From Dokdonella sp. (GTDB lineage: Bacteria; Pseudomonadota; Gammaproteobacteria; Xanthomonadales; Rhodanobacteraceae): a DNA stretch of 64,000 nt. How positions within the stretch are numbered: the first letter of the stretch is position 1; each line of letters starts with the position of its first letter. The stretch is taken from NCBI RefSeq assembly GCF_019634845.1, contig NZ_JAHCAQ010000016.1:30855-94854 (forward strand). The letters run 5' to 3'. The notes under the pieces are model-generated. The model was not told where the DNA came from, ran no database searches, and saw only the letters and a list, made by a program, of their open reading frames with translations. A program made the position numbers and the translations under genes. Shown here one piece after another: positions 53,862 through 64,000 of this stretch.

Positions 53862-54233
53862 TCAGGACCGGCGACCGGGGCGGGGCGCGGCCCACAACAG
53901 GCGGTCGAGATCGCGATCCCAGCCGAACGCGGCCAGATCGACGCGACCGCGGTGCACCCGCACCCCCTCGGCGGCCAGCAGGCGCACCTGCTCGCGGAAC
54001 GCACGGCTGCCGACGGGAAACGCGATCCGACCATCGGCCCGCAGCACGCGCTGCCACGGCAGCGACGCGGCGCCGGCCTCGCCCAGCACCCGACCGACCA
54101 GTCGCGCGCGCCCGGGCAGGCCCGCGCGGCGCGCGATCTCGCCATAGCTGGCGACGCAGCCGCGCGGGATCGCCGCGACCGCGGCACGGATTGCCACGCC
54201 GGCCTGCGTCGAGGTCGACTGCGCTGACTTCAT
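53862..54233 (-). CDS. Alkyltransferase-like protein (ATL)
   Basis: A 123-residue MGMT-fold DNA-binding protein. PWQRVL replaces the PCHRV of O6-alkylguanine transferases, Trp replacing the alkyl-accepting Cys, so it cannot dealkylate DNA. ATLs flag O6-alkylguanine for nucleotide excision repair. PRGCVASYGEIARRAGLP is the helix-turn-helix. A GTG one codon upstream is an alternative start. Confidence 0.9.
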   Translation of the reverse strand: MKSAQSTSTQAGVAIRAAVAAIPRGCVASYGEIARRAGLPGRARLVGRVLGEAGAASLPWQRVLRADGRIAFPVGSRAFREQVRLLAAEGVRVHRGRVDLAAFGWDRDLDRLLWAAPRPGRRS

Positions 54234-54277
54234 CACCAGTGCACGCTAGCATACCGACCCACCGCTGGAGACGGAGT

Positions 54278-54688
54278 GTGCCCGTGCAGAGCTTCGAACA
54301 GATCCGCTCCCATCTCGGCGCGAAGCATCAGCTCAAGACCAACGATCCCTACCTGGTCAGTTTCGAGCTGGCCCTTGCCGGTGGTCGCCACCAGGGCATC
54401 TACCTGGCCGAGCTCGAGGACGAGGACGGCAGCAAGCTCGTGCGCATCTCCACGCCGGTCAGTCCCTACGCCGAGGTGGATCCCACGCGCTGCCTGCGCT
54501 TCAACTGGCAACAGCGGTCGGGCTATCTGGCCGTCAGCGATCTCGCCGGCTCGCCCTACCTGCACCTGTGCGAAAACCGCTGGTACGGCCAGTTCGATGC
54601 AGCAGCGCTGGAACGCCTCATCAGCGAACTGGGCAAGCTCGGTGACCATATCGAGGCCACGATCTCGCGCGGCGGCGACATCTTCTAG
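54278..54688 (+). CDS. YbjN/T3SS-chaperone-like small protein, unknown
   Basis: A 136-residue soluble protein starting with SFEQIRSHLGAKHQL. It has an alpha/beta pattern, with LVRISTPVSPYAEVDP in the middle and an amphipathic C-terminal helix (ALERLISELGKLGDHIE), resembling the YbjN or type III chaperone fold. No function is known. The GTG start is preceded by GGAG; a second GTG two codons on is possible. It stands alone, convergent with pit. Confidence 0.6.
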   Translation: MPVQSFEQIRSHLGAKHQLKTNDPYLVSFELALAGGRHQGIYLAELEDEDGSKLVRISTPVSPYAEVDPTRCLRFNWQQRSGYLAVSDLAGSPYLHLCENRWYGQFDAAALERLISELGKLGDHIEATISRGGDIF

Positions 54689-54727
54689 CAGTTCGAGGGT
54701 CGACGCCCGGCCCGGCGTCGGCGCCGC

Positions 54728-55861
54728 CTACACCGGCAGATCGAGGGCATGTGCCAGGCGCACCAGTGCCCAGGCGATTCCCGCCGTCACCGGCAGCGTG
54801 AGGATCCACGCCCACACCATGCGCTCGACGATCGACCAGCGCACAGCATTGGCGCGCTTGGCCACGCCGACGCCGAGGATCGCCGCCGAGATGTTGTGGG
54901 TGGTCGACACCGGGATGCCGAAGTGCGAGCAGGCCAGGATCACGCTCGCCGAAGCGCTCTCGGCGGCGAACCCGTTGATCGGATGCAGCCGCACGAGCTT
55001 GTGGCCGAGCGTCTTGATGATGCGCCAGCCGCCGGCCGCGGTTCCGGCCGCCATCACAGTCGCGCACAGCACCTTGATCCAGATCGCGATCTCGAACTTG
55101 CCGCCGGCCTGGTCCTCCATGCGCAGGAAGTGCAGCCACGCCGGGATGTCGTCGAAGGTGCCAGCCGTGGTTGCGCTGGCCAGCGCCAACGCGATGATGC
55201 CCATGGTCTTCTGCGCATCGTTCATGCCGTGCGACAGGCCCATGGTGGCGGCCGAGGCGAGCTGCGCCTTGCCGAAGAAGGCGTTGACGAACGGCGTGCG
55301 GCCCAGGCGCCGCAGCAAGCCCTGGCGCGAACCGAGGAAATCGATCAGCGAGAACAGCAGGCCCATGACCAGCAGACCGATGATGAAGCCCGCCACCGGC
55401 GAGGCCACCATCGGCACCACCACCTTGGGGATGACGCCCTTGTCGCCCCACCAATGGGCGCCACCCTGGGCCCAGATGATCGCGTGCCAGTTGTTGTGGG
55501 CCGCGGCCAGCGCGGCGCCGCACAGCGCGCCGACGAGCGCGTGCGAGGAGCTCGACGGCAGGCCCCACCACCAGGTGATGAGGTTCCAGATGATGGCGCC
55601 CAGCAGCGCGCAGATCATCACGGTCGGGGTGACCGCAACCAGTTGGGTGTCGACGAGGCCGGCGGCGATCGTCTTGGCCACCGCGGTGCCGAACAGCGCG
55701 CCCACGAGGTTGGTCGAGGCAGCCAGCAGCACGGCCTGACCGGGGCTGAGCACCTTGGTCGCGACCACGGTGGCGATCGAGTTGGCGGTGTCGTGGAAGC
55801 CGTTGATGTACTCGAAGGCGAGCGCGATCAGGACCACCAGCAGGACGAGGGTCAGGGCCAT
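54728..55861 (-). CDS. pit: Inorganic phosphate transporter, Pit family
   Basis: A 377-residue membrane protein. The family repeats are clear: GFHDTANSIATVVATKVLSP near the N-terminus and SHGMNDAQKTMG in the second half, each with the conserved N. It carries out proton-coupled uptake of metal phosphate. It lies 15 bases below the DUF47 gene, its usual regulatory partner, in one operon. Confidence 0.95.
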   Translation of the reverse strand: MALTLVLLVVLIALAFEYINGFHDTANSIATVVATKVLSPGQAVLLAASTNLVGALFGTAVAKTIAAGLVDTQLVAVTPTVMICALLGAIIWNLITWWWGLPSSSSHALVGALCGAALAAAHNNWHAIIWAQGGAHWWGDKGVIPKVVVPMVASPVAGFIIGLLVMGLLFSLIDFLGSRQGLLRRLGRTPFVNAFFGKAQLASAATMGLSHGMNDAQKTMGIIALALASATTAGTFDDIPAWLHFLRMEDQAGGKFEIAIWIKVLCATVMAAGTAAGGWRIIKTLGHKLVRLHPINGFAAESASASVILACSHFGIPVSTTHNISAAILGVGVAKRANAVRWSIVERMVWAWILTLPVTAGIAWALVRLAHALDLPV

Positions 55862-55876
55862 TGGCAGCGCGCCGGA

Positions 55877-56506
55877 TCAGGAGTTCTTGAGCACGATCTG
55901 GAACACCACGTTGCCGGCATCGCGGCAGCGGTCGATCGCCTTCTCCAGCAATTCGAACAGGTCCTTGAGCAGCAGCACGCGCAGCGGCTCGTGGCGACCG
56001 CCATACAGGTCGCGATACAGCTCGAGCATGAGGCGGTCGGCTTCGCTCTCGATCGCCTGCAGGCGGTCATTGAGCTGCCCCATGGCACCGATGTCCATGC
56101 CCTTGCGCAGCTTGAACACCATCTGGCGGATGACGTCGGCAGCCTTCTCCAGCAGCGCCGCGCGCGCCTTGAAGTCGATGTCGCCGAGCTGGTCGGCGGC
56201 CAGCGAATAGCGTTCGGCGAACTTCGCGGTCGACTTGGTGATCTTGTTGAGTGCCGCAGCCAGCGCTTCGATGTCTTCGCGCTCGAGCGCAGTCACGAAG
56301 GTATTGACGAGTTCGCGGCTGATCTCGGCCGTCAGGTCCTTCTCACGGCGGCGCGCATGCATGAATTCCTCCAGCGACGGCGCCGCCTGCGAGGCATCGA
56401 GCATGGCCACCAGCGCCTGCGCCGAATCATGTGCCGCCTGCGCACTGGCCTCGAGCAGGCCGTAGAACTTGTCGCCCTTGCCGAAAATGGTCTGCAACGA
56501 AAACAT
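55877..56506 (-). CDS. DUF47/PhoU-like phosphate transport regulator
   Basis: A 209-residue all-helical DUF47 protein (PhoU fold). [16 protein letters not shown] opens the first bundle, and [17 protein letters not shown] carries the acidic metal-site motif of PhoU-like proteins. In other bacteria such pit-linked proteins modulate Pit activity. It is transcribed just ahead of pit, with 15 bases between. Confidence 0.92.
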   Translation of the reverse strand: MFSLQTIFGKGDKFYGLLEASAQAAHDSAQALVAMLDASQAAPSLEEFMHARRREKDLTAEISRELVNTFVTALEREDIEALAAALNKITKSTAKFAERYSLAADQLGDIDFKARAALLEKAADVIRQMVFKLRKGMDIGAMGQLNDRLQAIESEADRLMLELYRDLYGGRHEPLRVLLLKDLFELLEKAIDRCRDAGNVVFQIVLKNS

Positions 56507-56587
56507 GCGTGCCCCGATCCTGTGCGTGCCGGGCGTCGTCGCGCGACGCCGGCGAAAATGAGCCGCGACAGATCCCCTGCCGGCATG

Positions 56588-56610
56588 CCGCGAGCGCTGG
56601 ACGCTCGCGG
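56588..56610. terminator. Perfect 9-bp hairpin upstream of the DUF47 gene
   Basis: CCGCGAGCG, a 5-base loop, CGCTCGCGG. It has no T-run in either direction. It could be a REP element or a structured leader of the DUF47-pit transcript. Confidence 0.3.
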
Positions 56611-56802
56611 AACCGGCTCGACGACGAGCCTGGATGCCACTGTGCCGCGGGCCGCACGGACGCCAATCCGGCGGCCCGCGTATGGTACAGCAGCGTCGGC
56701 GGCCGGCGCTGCAAGCGGTCCGCCGTGGCGCGGCCCCGGGCAGTGCGTTGCTGGAGCGCCCCTGCGCCGCATCGTGGCGCCAACGGGCCGGCAACGTCGT
56801 GC

Positions 56803-57060
56803 ATGTTGATCGAAATCCTCGCGGTCATCGCGTTGGCGCTCGGCAACGGCTTCTTCGCGCTGAGCGAGGTGGTGCCGATGCCGGCGCGGCGCAGCCGGCT
56901 CACGCAGTTTGCGCGTGACAACCAGCGTGCGCGCGTCGCGCTCGACCTGCTGGCCCAGCGCAAGGACATCCTCGCCCCCGTGCAGGTGTTCACCGCCCTG
57001 CTGCAGCTCAGTGCCGATACCGCGTCGGCGCCGGCATCGGTGCGCATCGACAAGCGGCTC
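56803..57060 (+). pseudogene. Truncated CNNM/HlyC-family transporter gene
   Basis: The frame from this ATG reads [20 protein letters not shown], then [17 protein letters not shown] and [17 protein letters not shown]. This is the first 60 or so residues of CNNM-domain (HlyC/CorC, UPF0053) membrane proteins. After VQV the homology ends and the frame runs antisense into the end of trmJ. The remaining membrane helices and CBS domains are missing, so it is a remnant left by deletion. Confidence 0.65.
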
Positions 57061-57084
57061 GTCACAGCCGAGCGCCGAGCAGGC

Positions 57085-57867
57085 TCAGGCGTCGCCGGCA
57101 CCACCACCGGCGGCCGCGGCCAGCCGCGCCATGCGCTCGGCGTCGGCAAGGATGCCATGCAGCACGCGCAGTTCGCGCTCGCTCGTGCCGGCGCGCAGGA
57201 ACACGCGGCGCAGGCGCTGCAGGATCACCTCCGGATCGCGTCCCTTGTGGAAATCGATGGCATCCAGTGTGCGCGCCAAGTGGGCGAAAAACGCTTCCAT
57301 CTGCGCCGCATCGGCCGGCCGCGCTTGGGGTTCGCACGCCGCACCGGTACCGGCCTGCGCCAGCCAGGCCTCGCGCAGTTCCCAGGCGATGACCTGCACG
57401 GCCTGGGCCAGGTTGAGCGAGCCGTAGTCCGCGTCGGTCGGGATCACCACCGCGGCGTGGCAGTGCTTGATCTCGTCGTTGCTAAGTCCCGATTGCTCGT
57501 TGCCGAACAACATCGCCACCTGTTGCCCGGCCTGCGCCGCCGCCAGCATGCGCCCAGCGGCGGCGCGCGGTTCCAGCTCTTCGAGCTCGACGCCGCGATG
57601 GCGCGCCGTCGCCCCCAGCACGAGATGACAGTCGGCCAAGGCCGGCGCCAGCTGCGGGCTGATCTGCGCCGCCGCCAGCACGTCCTGGGCACCAGCCGCC
57701 AGCGCGCTGGCCTGCGGATGCGGAAACGCCTGTGGCGCCACCAGCACGAGCCGGCGCAGGCCCATCGTGCGCAGCGCGCGCGCCGTCGAGCCGATGTTGC
57801 CCGGATGCGAGGTGTTGACGAGCACACAGCGAATGCACTCGAGCGGGGTGTCCGTAAGCGACGTCAT
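57085..57867 (-). CDS. trmJ: tRNA (cytidine/uridine-32-2'-O)-methyltransferase
   Basis: A 260-residue SPOUT enzyme. [15 protein letters not shown] (about 18-32), [14 protein letters not shown] and [16 protein letters not shown] are the knot and SAM-site motifs. It 2'-O-methylates C32/U32 in several tRNAs. It is divergent from suhB, an arrangement common in gammaproteobacteria. Confidence 0.95.
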   Translation of the reverse strand: MTSLTDTPLECIRCVLVNTSHPGNIGSTARALRTMGLRRLVLVAPQAFPHPQASALAAGAQDVLAAAQISPQLAPALADCHLVLGATARHRGVELEELEPRAAAGRMLAAAQAGQQVAMLFGNEQSGLSNDEIKHCHAAVVIPTDADYGSLNLAQAVQVIAWELREAWLAQAGTGAACEPQARPADAAQMEAFFAHLARTLDAIDFHKGRDPEVILQRLRRVFLRAGTSERELRVLHGILADAERMARLAAAAGGGAGDA

Positions 57868-57990
57868 CCTGATTCCGTTGCGCGGCCTGCAAGGCGCGCG
57901 ATTTGGTCCGCCCGGCGCGATCTGCTAGGCTCGCGCGCCGGCGTGGGCCAACCACGCCATGTTCTTTTCCACTTCGTCCAGCCAGCCATC

Positions 57991-58791
57991 ATGCCCAGAC
58001 CCGCCGTCAATGTGGCGGTGCGCGCCGCGCGCGCCGCCGGCCAGATCATCCTGCGTTACATGAACCGCCTGGACAGCCTCGAAGTGATCGAGAAGCAGCG
58101 CCACGACTACGTGTCGGAGGTCGACAAGCTCGCCGAGGCCGAAATCATACGCGAACTGCGCCGCGCCTATCCGCGCGATGCGATCCTGGGCGAGGAATCG
58201 GGCCAGATCGGCAAGAGCCGCAACGTGTGGACGATCGATCCACTCGACGGCACCCACAACTATCTGCGCGGCTTCCCGCATTTTTGCGTGTCGATCGCGC
58301 TGGTCGAAGCGGGTGAACCGGTCGTCGGCGTCATCTACGATCCGCTGCGCGACGAGCTGTTCACCGCCAGCAAGGGCGATGGTGCCTTCCTCAACGATCG
58401 CCGCATCCGCGTGGGCAAGCGCGAGGGCCTGGCCGGGGCGCTGCTGGTCACCGGCTTCCCGTTCCGCCAGCGCCGCCATCTCGACGCCCAGTTCGCGATG
58501 ACGCGCGCGCTGCTGAACGAGGCCGAAGACATCCGCCGCACCGGCTCGGCCGCGCTCGACCTGGCCTATGTCGCCGCGGGTCGCGTCGACGGCTACTTCG
58601 AGACCGGCCTGTACGCCTGGGACATGGCGGCGGGTTGCCTGCTGGTACGCGAGGCAGGCGGCCGCTACTGCGACTTCACGGGCCGCGACGGTATCCCGGC
58701 CAGCGGCAACCTCGTTGCCGGCAACGTCCACGTCGCCAACGCGATGGTCAAGGCAATCGCCGCCGAACTGCCGCCCGTGCTGGCGCACTGA
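57991..58791 (+). CDS. suhB: Inositol-1-monophosphatase SuhB
   Basis: A 266-residue Mg-dependent phosphatase. The metal-site motifs are [22 protein letters not shown] and YAWDMAAG. SuhB also takes part in rRNA antitermination in E. coli. It is divergent from trmJ, and a shared bidirectional terminator follows. Confidence 0.95.
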   Translation: MPRPAVNVAVRAARAAGQIILRYMNRLDSLEVIEKQRHDYVSEVDKLAEAEIIRELRRAYPRDAILGEESGQIGKSRNVWTIDPLDGTHNYLRGFPHFCVSIALVEAGEPVVGVIYDPLRDELFTASKGDGAFLNDRRIRVGKREGLAGALLVTGFPFRQRRHLDAQFAMTRALLNEAEDIRRTGSAALDLAYVAAGRVDGYFETGLYAWDMAAGCLLVREAGGRYCDFTGRDGIPASGNLVAGNVHVANAMVKAIAAELPPVLAH

Positions 58792-58842
58792 CCGCCCGCG
58801 GGTCGGGGGCGCCGTCGCATCACGACCGACCGCCGCACAAAG

Positions 58843-58871
58843 AAAAAGCCCGGCTTGCGCCGGGCTTTTTC
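58843..58871. terminator. Bidirectional intrinsic terminator, suhB / OmpA-family gene
   Basis: AAAAA-GCCCGGC, a 4-base loop, GCCGGGC-TTTTT: a perfect 7-bp GC stem (12 bp including the A/T flanks) with A- and T-runs on both sides, between two convergent genes. Confidence 0.95.
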
Positions 58872-58894
58872 GTGTTGCGGTATCGCGATCCCGA

Positions 58895-60094
58895 TTACGG
58901 GTTCTCGACCTTGAGCTCGGTGCGGCGATTGCGCGCGCGGCCTTCCTTGGTCGCATTGGTATCGATCGGCTGCGTTTCGCCGAAGCCCTTGACCGCGGTG
59001 ATGCGGTCGGCACCGATGCCATGCGAAGTCAGGTAGTCGGCCACGATCTGCGCACGACGCTCGGACAGACCCTGGTTGTACTCTTCGGTACCGATCGAGT
59101 CGGTGTGGCCGTCGAGTTCGACCTTGATCTGCGGGTAGCGGTTGAGCGCATCGATCGCCTGATCGAGGATCGCGATCGAGTCGGCGGTCGGCACGGCCAG
59201 CGTCGGCTCGATGTTGTGCTCACCCTTCTTCGGACGGTCGAACTTGAAGTTCACGCCACGCAGGTCGATCACGACCTTCTGCGGGCAGCCGTCGGGACCG
59301 ACGATCGTGCCGGCCGGCGTGTCGGGGCAGCGGTCGTCGCAGTTGTTGACGCCATCATGATCGTCGTCGAGCGTGTGGCAGTCGGGCGGCGGCGGGGTCA
59401 CCGCGGCGACCGGCGCCGGTGCAGCGGCCTTCTCGCCGAAGCTGTACACGAGGCCGACGCTGAGGATCGCATCGACGTAGCCGCTCTTGTGCGACGGACG
59501 GAACGTCACGCCACCATTGCCGCTGGCGCGGATCGGCAGGCTGTCGGAAGCGCTGCCACGCGTGTTGTCGTCGCGGTCGTAACGGGCAGCCAGTTCGCCG
59601 CGCAGCGCGAGGCGCTCGGACATGTTGAACTGCACGCCGCCACCGATCGTGGCCATCGGATCCCAGCCCGACGCATTGGTCGTCATCGCGCCGCCCGGCG
59701 GCGGGGCGCTGAGGAAGCCCGAATAGGCGGCATGGCGCTGCGCGCCAACGCCCGCCATCACGTACGGACGCCACTGCGCGCCTTCCTCACCGAAGAACCA
59801 GCGTGCGCTCACGCCAAGAGTGGTGCTTTCCCACTCGTGATGCGGACGCCACGAGCTGTTCTTGAACTTGGCATTGTTGATGCCGTATTCGAAGTCGACG
59901 GCGAGGTTCGGGTTGACCCACACGCCAGCGCCGATACCACCCCACACCGAAGTGTCGGTTTCACGGTTGCTGTCGGGGATCGCGGCGCCGATGCGCGGCG
60001 CGATGTACCAGTTACCCATGTCCTGGGCCTGGGCCACGGCTCCGCCGCCAAGCAGCGACAGGGCGATGAGGGCGCTGAGGGCATTGCGTTTCAT
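58895..60094 (-). CDS. OmpA family outer membrane protein
   Basis: A 399-residue protein with a signal peptide ([20 protein letters not shown] to about 23). It has an eight-strand beta-barrel domain (about 25-220), a thrombospondin-3-like Ca-binding linker ([20 protein letters not shown]) and a C-terminal OmpA peptidoglycan-binding domain (about 280-395) with [11 protein letters not shown] and NQGLSERRA. It links the outer membrane to the wall. A perfect -10 lies above it (60175-60180) with a 74-base leader. Confidence 0.93.
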   Translation of the reverse strand: MKRNALSALIALSLLGGGAVAQAQDMGNWYIAPRIGAAIPDSNRETDTSVWGGIGAGVWVNPNLAVDFEYGINNAKFKNSSWRPHHEWESTTLGVSARWFFGEEGAQWRPYVMAGVGAQRHAAYSGFLSAPPPGGAMTTNASGWDPMATIGGGVQFNMSERLALRGELAARYDRDDNTRGSASDSLPIRASGNGGVTFRPSHKSGYVDAILSVGLVYSFGEKAAAPAPVAAVTPPPPDCHTLDDDHDGVNNCDDRCPDTPAGTIVGPDGCPQKVVIDLRGVNFKFDRPKKGEHNIEPTLAVPTADSIAILDQAIDALNRYPQIKVELDGHTDSIGTEEYNQGLSERRAQIVADYLTSHGIGADRITAVKGFGETQPIDTNATKEGRARNRRTELKVENP

Positions 60095-60174
60095 TCTGGA
60101 GGACTCCTCTCTCGTTTTGGTTTTGGCGCCTGCCATGTGCTCGTGGCGCAGGTCACTCGGTGTCACACTCGACG

Positions 60175-60180
60175 ATTATA
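60175..60180 (-). promoter_or_regulatory. -10 element of the OmpA-family gene
   Basis: A consensus TATAAT on the minus strand, preceded by an A/T-rich but non-consensus -35 region. Transcription near 60168 would leave a 74-base leader. The rest of 60181-60355 is AT-richer than its surroundings and shows no gene. Confidence 0.65.
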
Positions 60181-60355
60181 CGCCAGAACAACGACCGGAA
60201 AACAATCGTTTAACACTTTTCCATGAACGTTGCAGCGGCGGATTGTAGCCGAGCCAGGCGAGGGTCGCGCTTGCGTGTGAAAAGTTCGTTAAGACTCGCC
60301 TCAGATTGCCTGCTGGCCGGCTCTAGGCCCGCCGCAACCGCAGGCCCGGCCGCGG

Positions 60356-60826
60356 TCAGGCACGATGGTACGGATGGCCCTGGACGATCGTCACGGCTCG
60401 ATAAAGCTGTTCGGCCACCACCAGCCGCACCAGCATGTGAGGCAGTGTGAGCGGGCCGAGCGACCAGCGCTGGTCGGCGCGCTCGAGTACCTCGGGCGCA
60501 TGGCCATCGGGCCCGCCGATGAGCAACGCGAGATCCCGGCCCGCCATGCGCCACTGGCCGAGCTGCGCAGCCAGTTCCGTGCTTGACCAGGCCTTGCCGC
60601 CACCATCGAGCGCCACCGCATGGACGTCGCGATCGAGCGCCGCCAGCACGGCCTGGCCTTCCTCGACGCGCGCGCGGCGTGGATCACGCCCCTTGCCGCG
60701 CGCGCCCGCCGCGATCTCGACCAGATCGAGTGGCAGATCGCGTGACAGGCGCTTGCGGTACTCGGCCCAGCCTGCGGCCACCCAGGCCGGCATGCGTTCG
60801 CCAACCGCGAGCAGGCGCGCCTTCAT
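60356..60826 (-). CDS. rlmH: 23S rRNA pseudouridine-1915 N3-methyltransferase
   Basis: A 156-residue SPOUT enzyme acting on helix 69 of 23S rRNA. LLIGGPDGH, LTLPHMLVRLVVAEQLYRA and the C-terminal GHPYHRA are diagnostic. The start MKARLLAVGER fits. It follows rsfS, the conserved rsfS-rlmH pair, 46 bases apart. Confidence 0.95.
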   Translation of the reverse strand: MKARLLAVGERMPAWVAAGWAEYRKRLSRDLPLDLVEIAAGARGKGRDPRRARVEEGQAVLAALDRDVHAVALDGGGKAWSSTELAAQLGQWRMAGRDLALLIGGPDGHAPEVLERADQRWSLGPLTLPHMLVRLVVAEQLYRAVTIVQGHPYHRA

Positions 60827-60872
60827 CGATGGATCCGCGCGCAGCGGACTGCCGCACCGGACACGCGCCGCC

Positions 60873-61571
60873 TCATCCGGCGACGGGCAACTCGTCCGAC
60901 GTCCAGTCGCCCACGCTCCACAGTCGTTCCAGACCATAAAACTCGCGTGTGCGCGGCAACATCACATGGACGATCACGTCGCCGAGGTCGACCAGCACCC
61001 ACTCGGCGTCACGCTGGCCCTCGACGCCGATCGGCGGCACGCCGGCACGCTTGGCCTTGACCACCACTTCGTCCGCGATCGACTTGACGTGGCGCGATGA
61101 CGTGCCGCTGGCCACCACCAGCAGATCGGCCACCGAACTCTTGCCGCGCACATCCACCTCGACCACGTCACGGGCCTTGAGGTCATCGAGCGCATCGAGC
61201 ACGAGCTTGCGCAATTGCGCGAACGCATCGAGCACCTTGGGCGCTCTCACCGCGGCCTTGCGCGCAGCCGACTTGACCGGGCCGGCCTTGGCCACCGCCT
61301 TGCCGCTCGTTGCCACCTTGCGCGGCGCCGTGACGGCAGCCTTCTTTGGCGCGGAAGCCTTGTTGATGACCTTGCTGGGCGCGGACGCCTTGCTGCTGGC
61401 CTTCTTCGGCGCAGGCGCCTTGCCAGTGGCCTTGCTTGCTGCGGCCGACTTGCCGCCGGCTCTGGCCGGAGCCTTGCCGCCCGGCAGCTTGCTGTTGCGG
61501 GATGGAGCCGTCTTGGCAGCCTTGGGAGCTGCCGCCTTGCCCGGACGGGCACGCGTTTGCGACGTAGCCAA
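60873..61571 (-). CDS. rsfS: Ribosome silencing factor RsfS with Lys/Ala/Pro-rich N-terminal extension
   Basis: The C-terminal 115 residues are a normal RsfS ([21 protein letters not shown], then [14 protein letters not shown] and [10 protein letters not shown]), which binds L14 and blocks subunit joining. In front lies about 110 residues of histone-H1-like repeats ([15 protein letters not shown] type) in the same frame. The proposed start is a TTG with AGAGG upstream and 40 bases below a TATACT -10. A GTG just before the core domain would give a standard-length protein, so the extension is probable but not proven. nadD is not upstream. Confidence 0.85.
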   Translation of the reverse strand: MATSQTRARPGKAAAPKAAKTAPSRNSKLPGGKAPARAGGKSAAASKATGKAPAPKKASSKASAPSKVINKASAPKKAAVTAPRKVATSGKAVAKAGPVKSAARKAAVRAPKVLDAFAQLRKLVLDALDDLKARDVVEVDVRGKSSVADLLVVASGTSSRHVKSIADEVVVKAKRAGVPPIGVEGQRDAEWVLVDLGDVIVHVMLPRTREFYGLERLWSVGDWTSDELPVAG

Positions 61572-61617
61572 GCGGGTGCAACCTCTGCGTGAAGGGCGCC
61601 TTGAGCGGCGCGTGGCC

Positions 61618-61623
61618 AGTATA
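61618..61623 (-). promoter_or_regulatory. -10 element of rsfS
   Basis: TATACT on the minus strand, about 47 bases before the TTG start. No good -35 is present. Confidence 0.4.
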
Positions 61624-61734
61624 GGCAGATTCGCCGGCGGCCGGGATGACGCCACTGCCCTGGATGCCGCCGCTGTCGCGTGCACACTGCGCCGACGGCT
61701 GCGTGTCAACGCCGTGGGCGTAGTCGTGGCGCGC

Positions 61735-61740
61735 TACAAT
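61735..61740 (+). promoter_or_regulatory. -10 element of the deaD-like gene
   Basis: TACAAT, 38 bases before the helicase ATG. The -35 is poor. Confidence 0.4.
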
Positions 61741-61777
61741 CGCGCGCCCTACTACGCGGCGTGGCCGCCTTCTGCGC

Positions 61778-63787
<2,010 letters not shown>

Positions 63788-63889
63788 CCGCCGCGGAGCG
63801 GACGCCTGCGGTTCCGCGGGGACGCGTATTTTTTTGCTCGTCGGTTCCTCCGATATCGCTGTGCTCGCGCTTTGTTGATCGTTCGCGGG

Positions 63890-63918
63890 GACCGACTCAC
63901 GTTCGTGGTGGGTTCGTT
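63890..63918 (-). repeat. Dispersed short repeat, copy 2
   Basis: Read on the minus strand it matches 1394-1422 at 24 of 29 positions. The conserved blocks are ACGAACCCA and ACGTGAGTCGGT. Confidence 0.55.
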
Positions 63919-63986
63919 GTGCATCGGTGGGCGGCTTGCGCCGGTTGGTTTTTGGGCTGGTGCCATCGTTGGCTGGTGTGCGAGTG

Positions 63987-64000
63987 CCGACTCACGTCCC
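63987..64000 (-). repeat. Dispersed short repeat, copy 3 (cut by window end)
   Basis: The final 14 bases, read on the minus strand, are GGGACGTGAGTCGG, identical to the core of copy 1. The rest lies outside the window. Confidence 0.5.

Larger units (their letters stand above)
56507..57084. other. Gap with hairpins and a CNNM gene remnant
   Basis: The 578 bases hold a perfect 9-bp hairpin (56588-56610, arms CCGCGAGCG and CGCTCGCGG), a weaker 7-bp stem near 56547, and a truncated CNNM reading frame from 56803. The remainder shows nothing I can support. Confidence 0.6.
63788..64000. other. Repeat-bearing intergenic tail
   Basis: After the helicase stop, a run of seven T (63830-63836) follows a GC-rich region, possibly a weak terminator. 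The rest carries two copies of the dispersed repeat listed separately; no gene is seen before the window ends. Confidence 0.5.

Noticed and set aside
56431-58791. Single plus-strand open frame joining the CNNM remnant to suhB
   Set aside because: The middle is antisense to trmJ and without homology; suhB has its own ATG and family-length product, so this is not a fusion.
61572-61709. Longer RsfS start in the same frame
   Set aside because: It lies upstream of the -10 element and has no ribosome site or homology.

Overview
The window is GC-rich chromosomal DNA (about 70% G+C by eye) from a gammaproteobacterium that looks like the Xanthomonadales/Lysobacterales, probably near Rhodanobacteraceae. 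This is inferred from gene content and order (NAD-type isocitrate dehydrogenase, pcnB-panB-panC-panD, nnr-tsaE-amiC-mutL, cvpA-purF, ppk-ppx, bamC-dapA-gcvR-bcp) and from many exported proteins typical of that order. No search was run. The segment carries no intact prophage, insertion sequence or CRISPR array and is mostly core genome with small accessory islands.

Layout. 1-3261: truncated CPBP protease, enoyl-CoA isomerase-like protein, then a tightly overlapped minus-strand operon DUF1289 / Nudix CoA pyrophosphatase / sulfurtransferase. 3441-12306: FKBP-like protein, DUF1684 protein, mutL, amiC, tsaE, nnr, divergent queG, cytochrome b561. 12451-17450: pantothenate genes panD, panC, panB with pcnB, a candidate small RNA upstream of panD, tRNA-Glu(CTC) and fdxA. 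17501-24223: bamC, dapA, gcvR, bcp, PhoH ATPase, FadL-like barrel, isocitrate dehydrogenase. 24370-33512: exported protein, AhpD-like protein with glutaredoxin, BepA-type chaperone/protease, ppk-ppx, cyclophilin, lpxH.

33570-42903 is the most accessory part. It holds three exported unknown proteins of visibly lower GC, a repeat-rich gap with a broken Doc toxin gene and a 13-G tract, a glycosyltransferase/DUF2304/glycosyltransferase cluster, and a convergent operon of a DUF455 ferritin-like protein and two polytopic or anchored membrane proteins. 43067-48437 holds the cvpA-purF, double-SPOR, folC and rhomboid genes.

48702-53747 is an exported-protein locus: DUF1800, DUF1501 (twin-arginine signal) and a cupredoxin-like protein, spaced as one operon, followed by an M35 metalloendopeptidase. 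This is the best candidate for an uncharacterised system. 53862-63787 returns to core functions: ATL repair protein, phosphate transporter with its PhoU-like partner, a truncated CNNM gene, trmJ, suhB, an OmpA-family porin, rlmH, rsfS with an unusual Lys/Ala/Pro extension, and a DeaD-type helicase. A short dispersed repeat occurs near both ends of the window.
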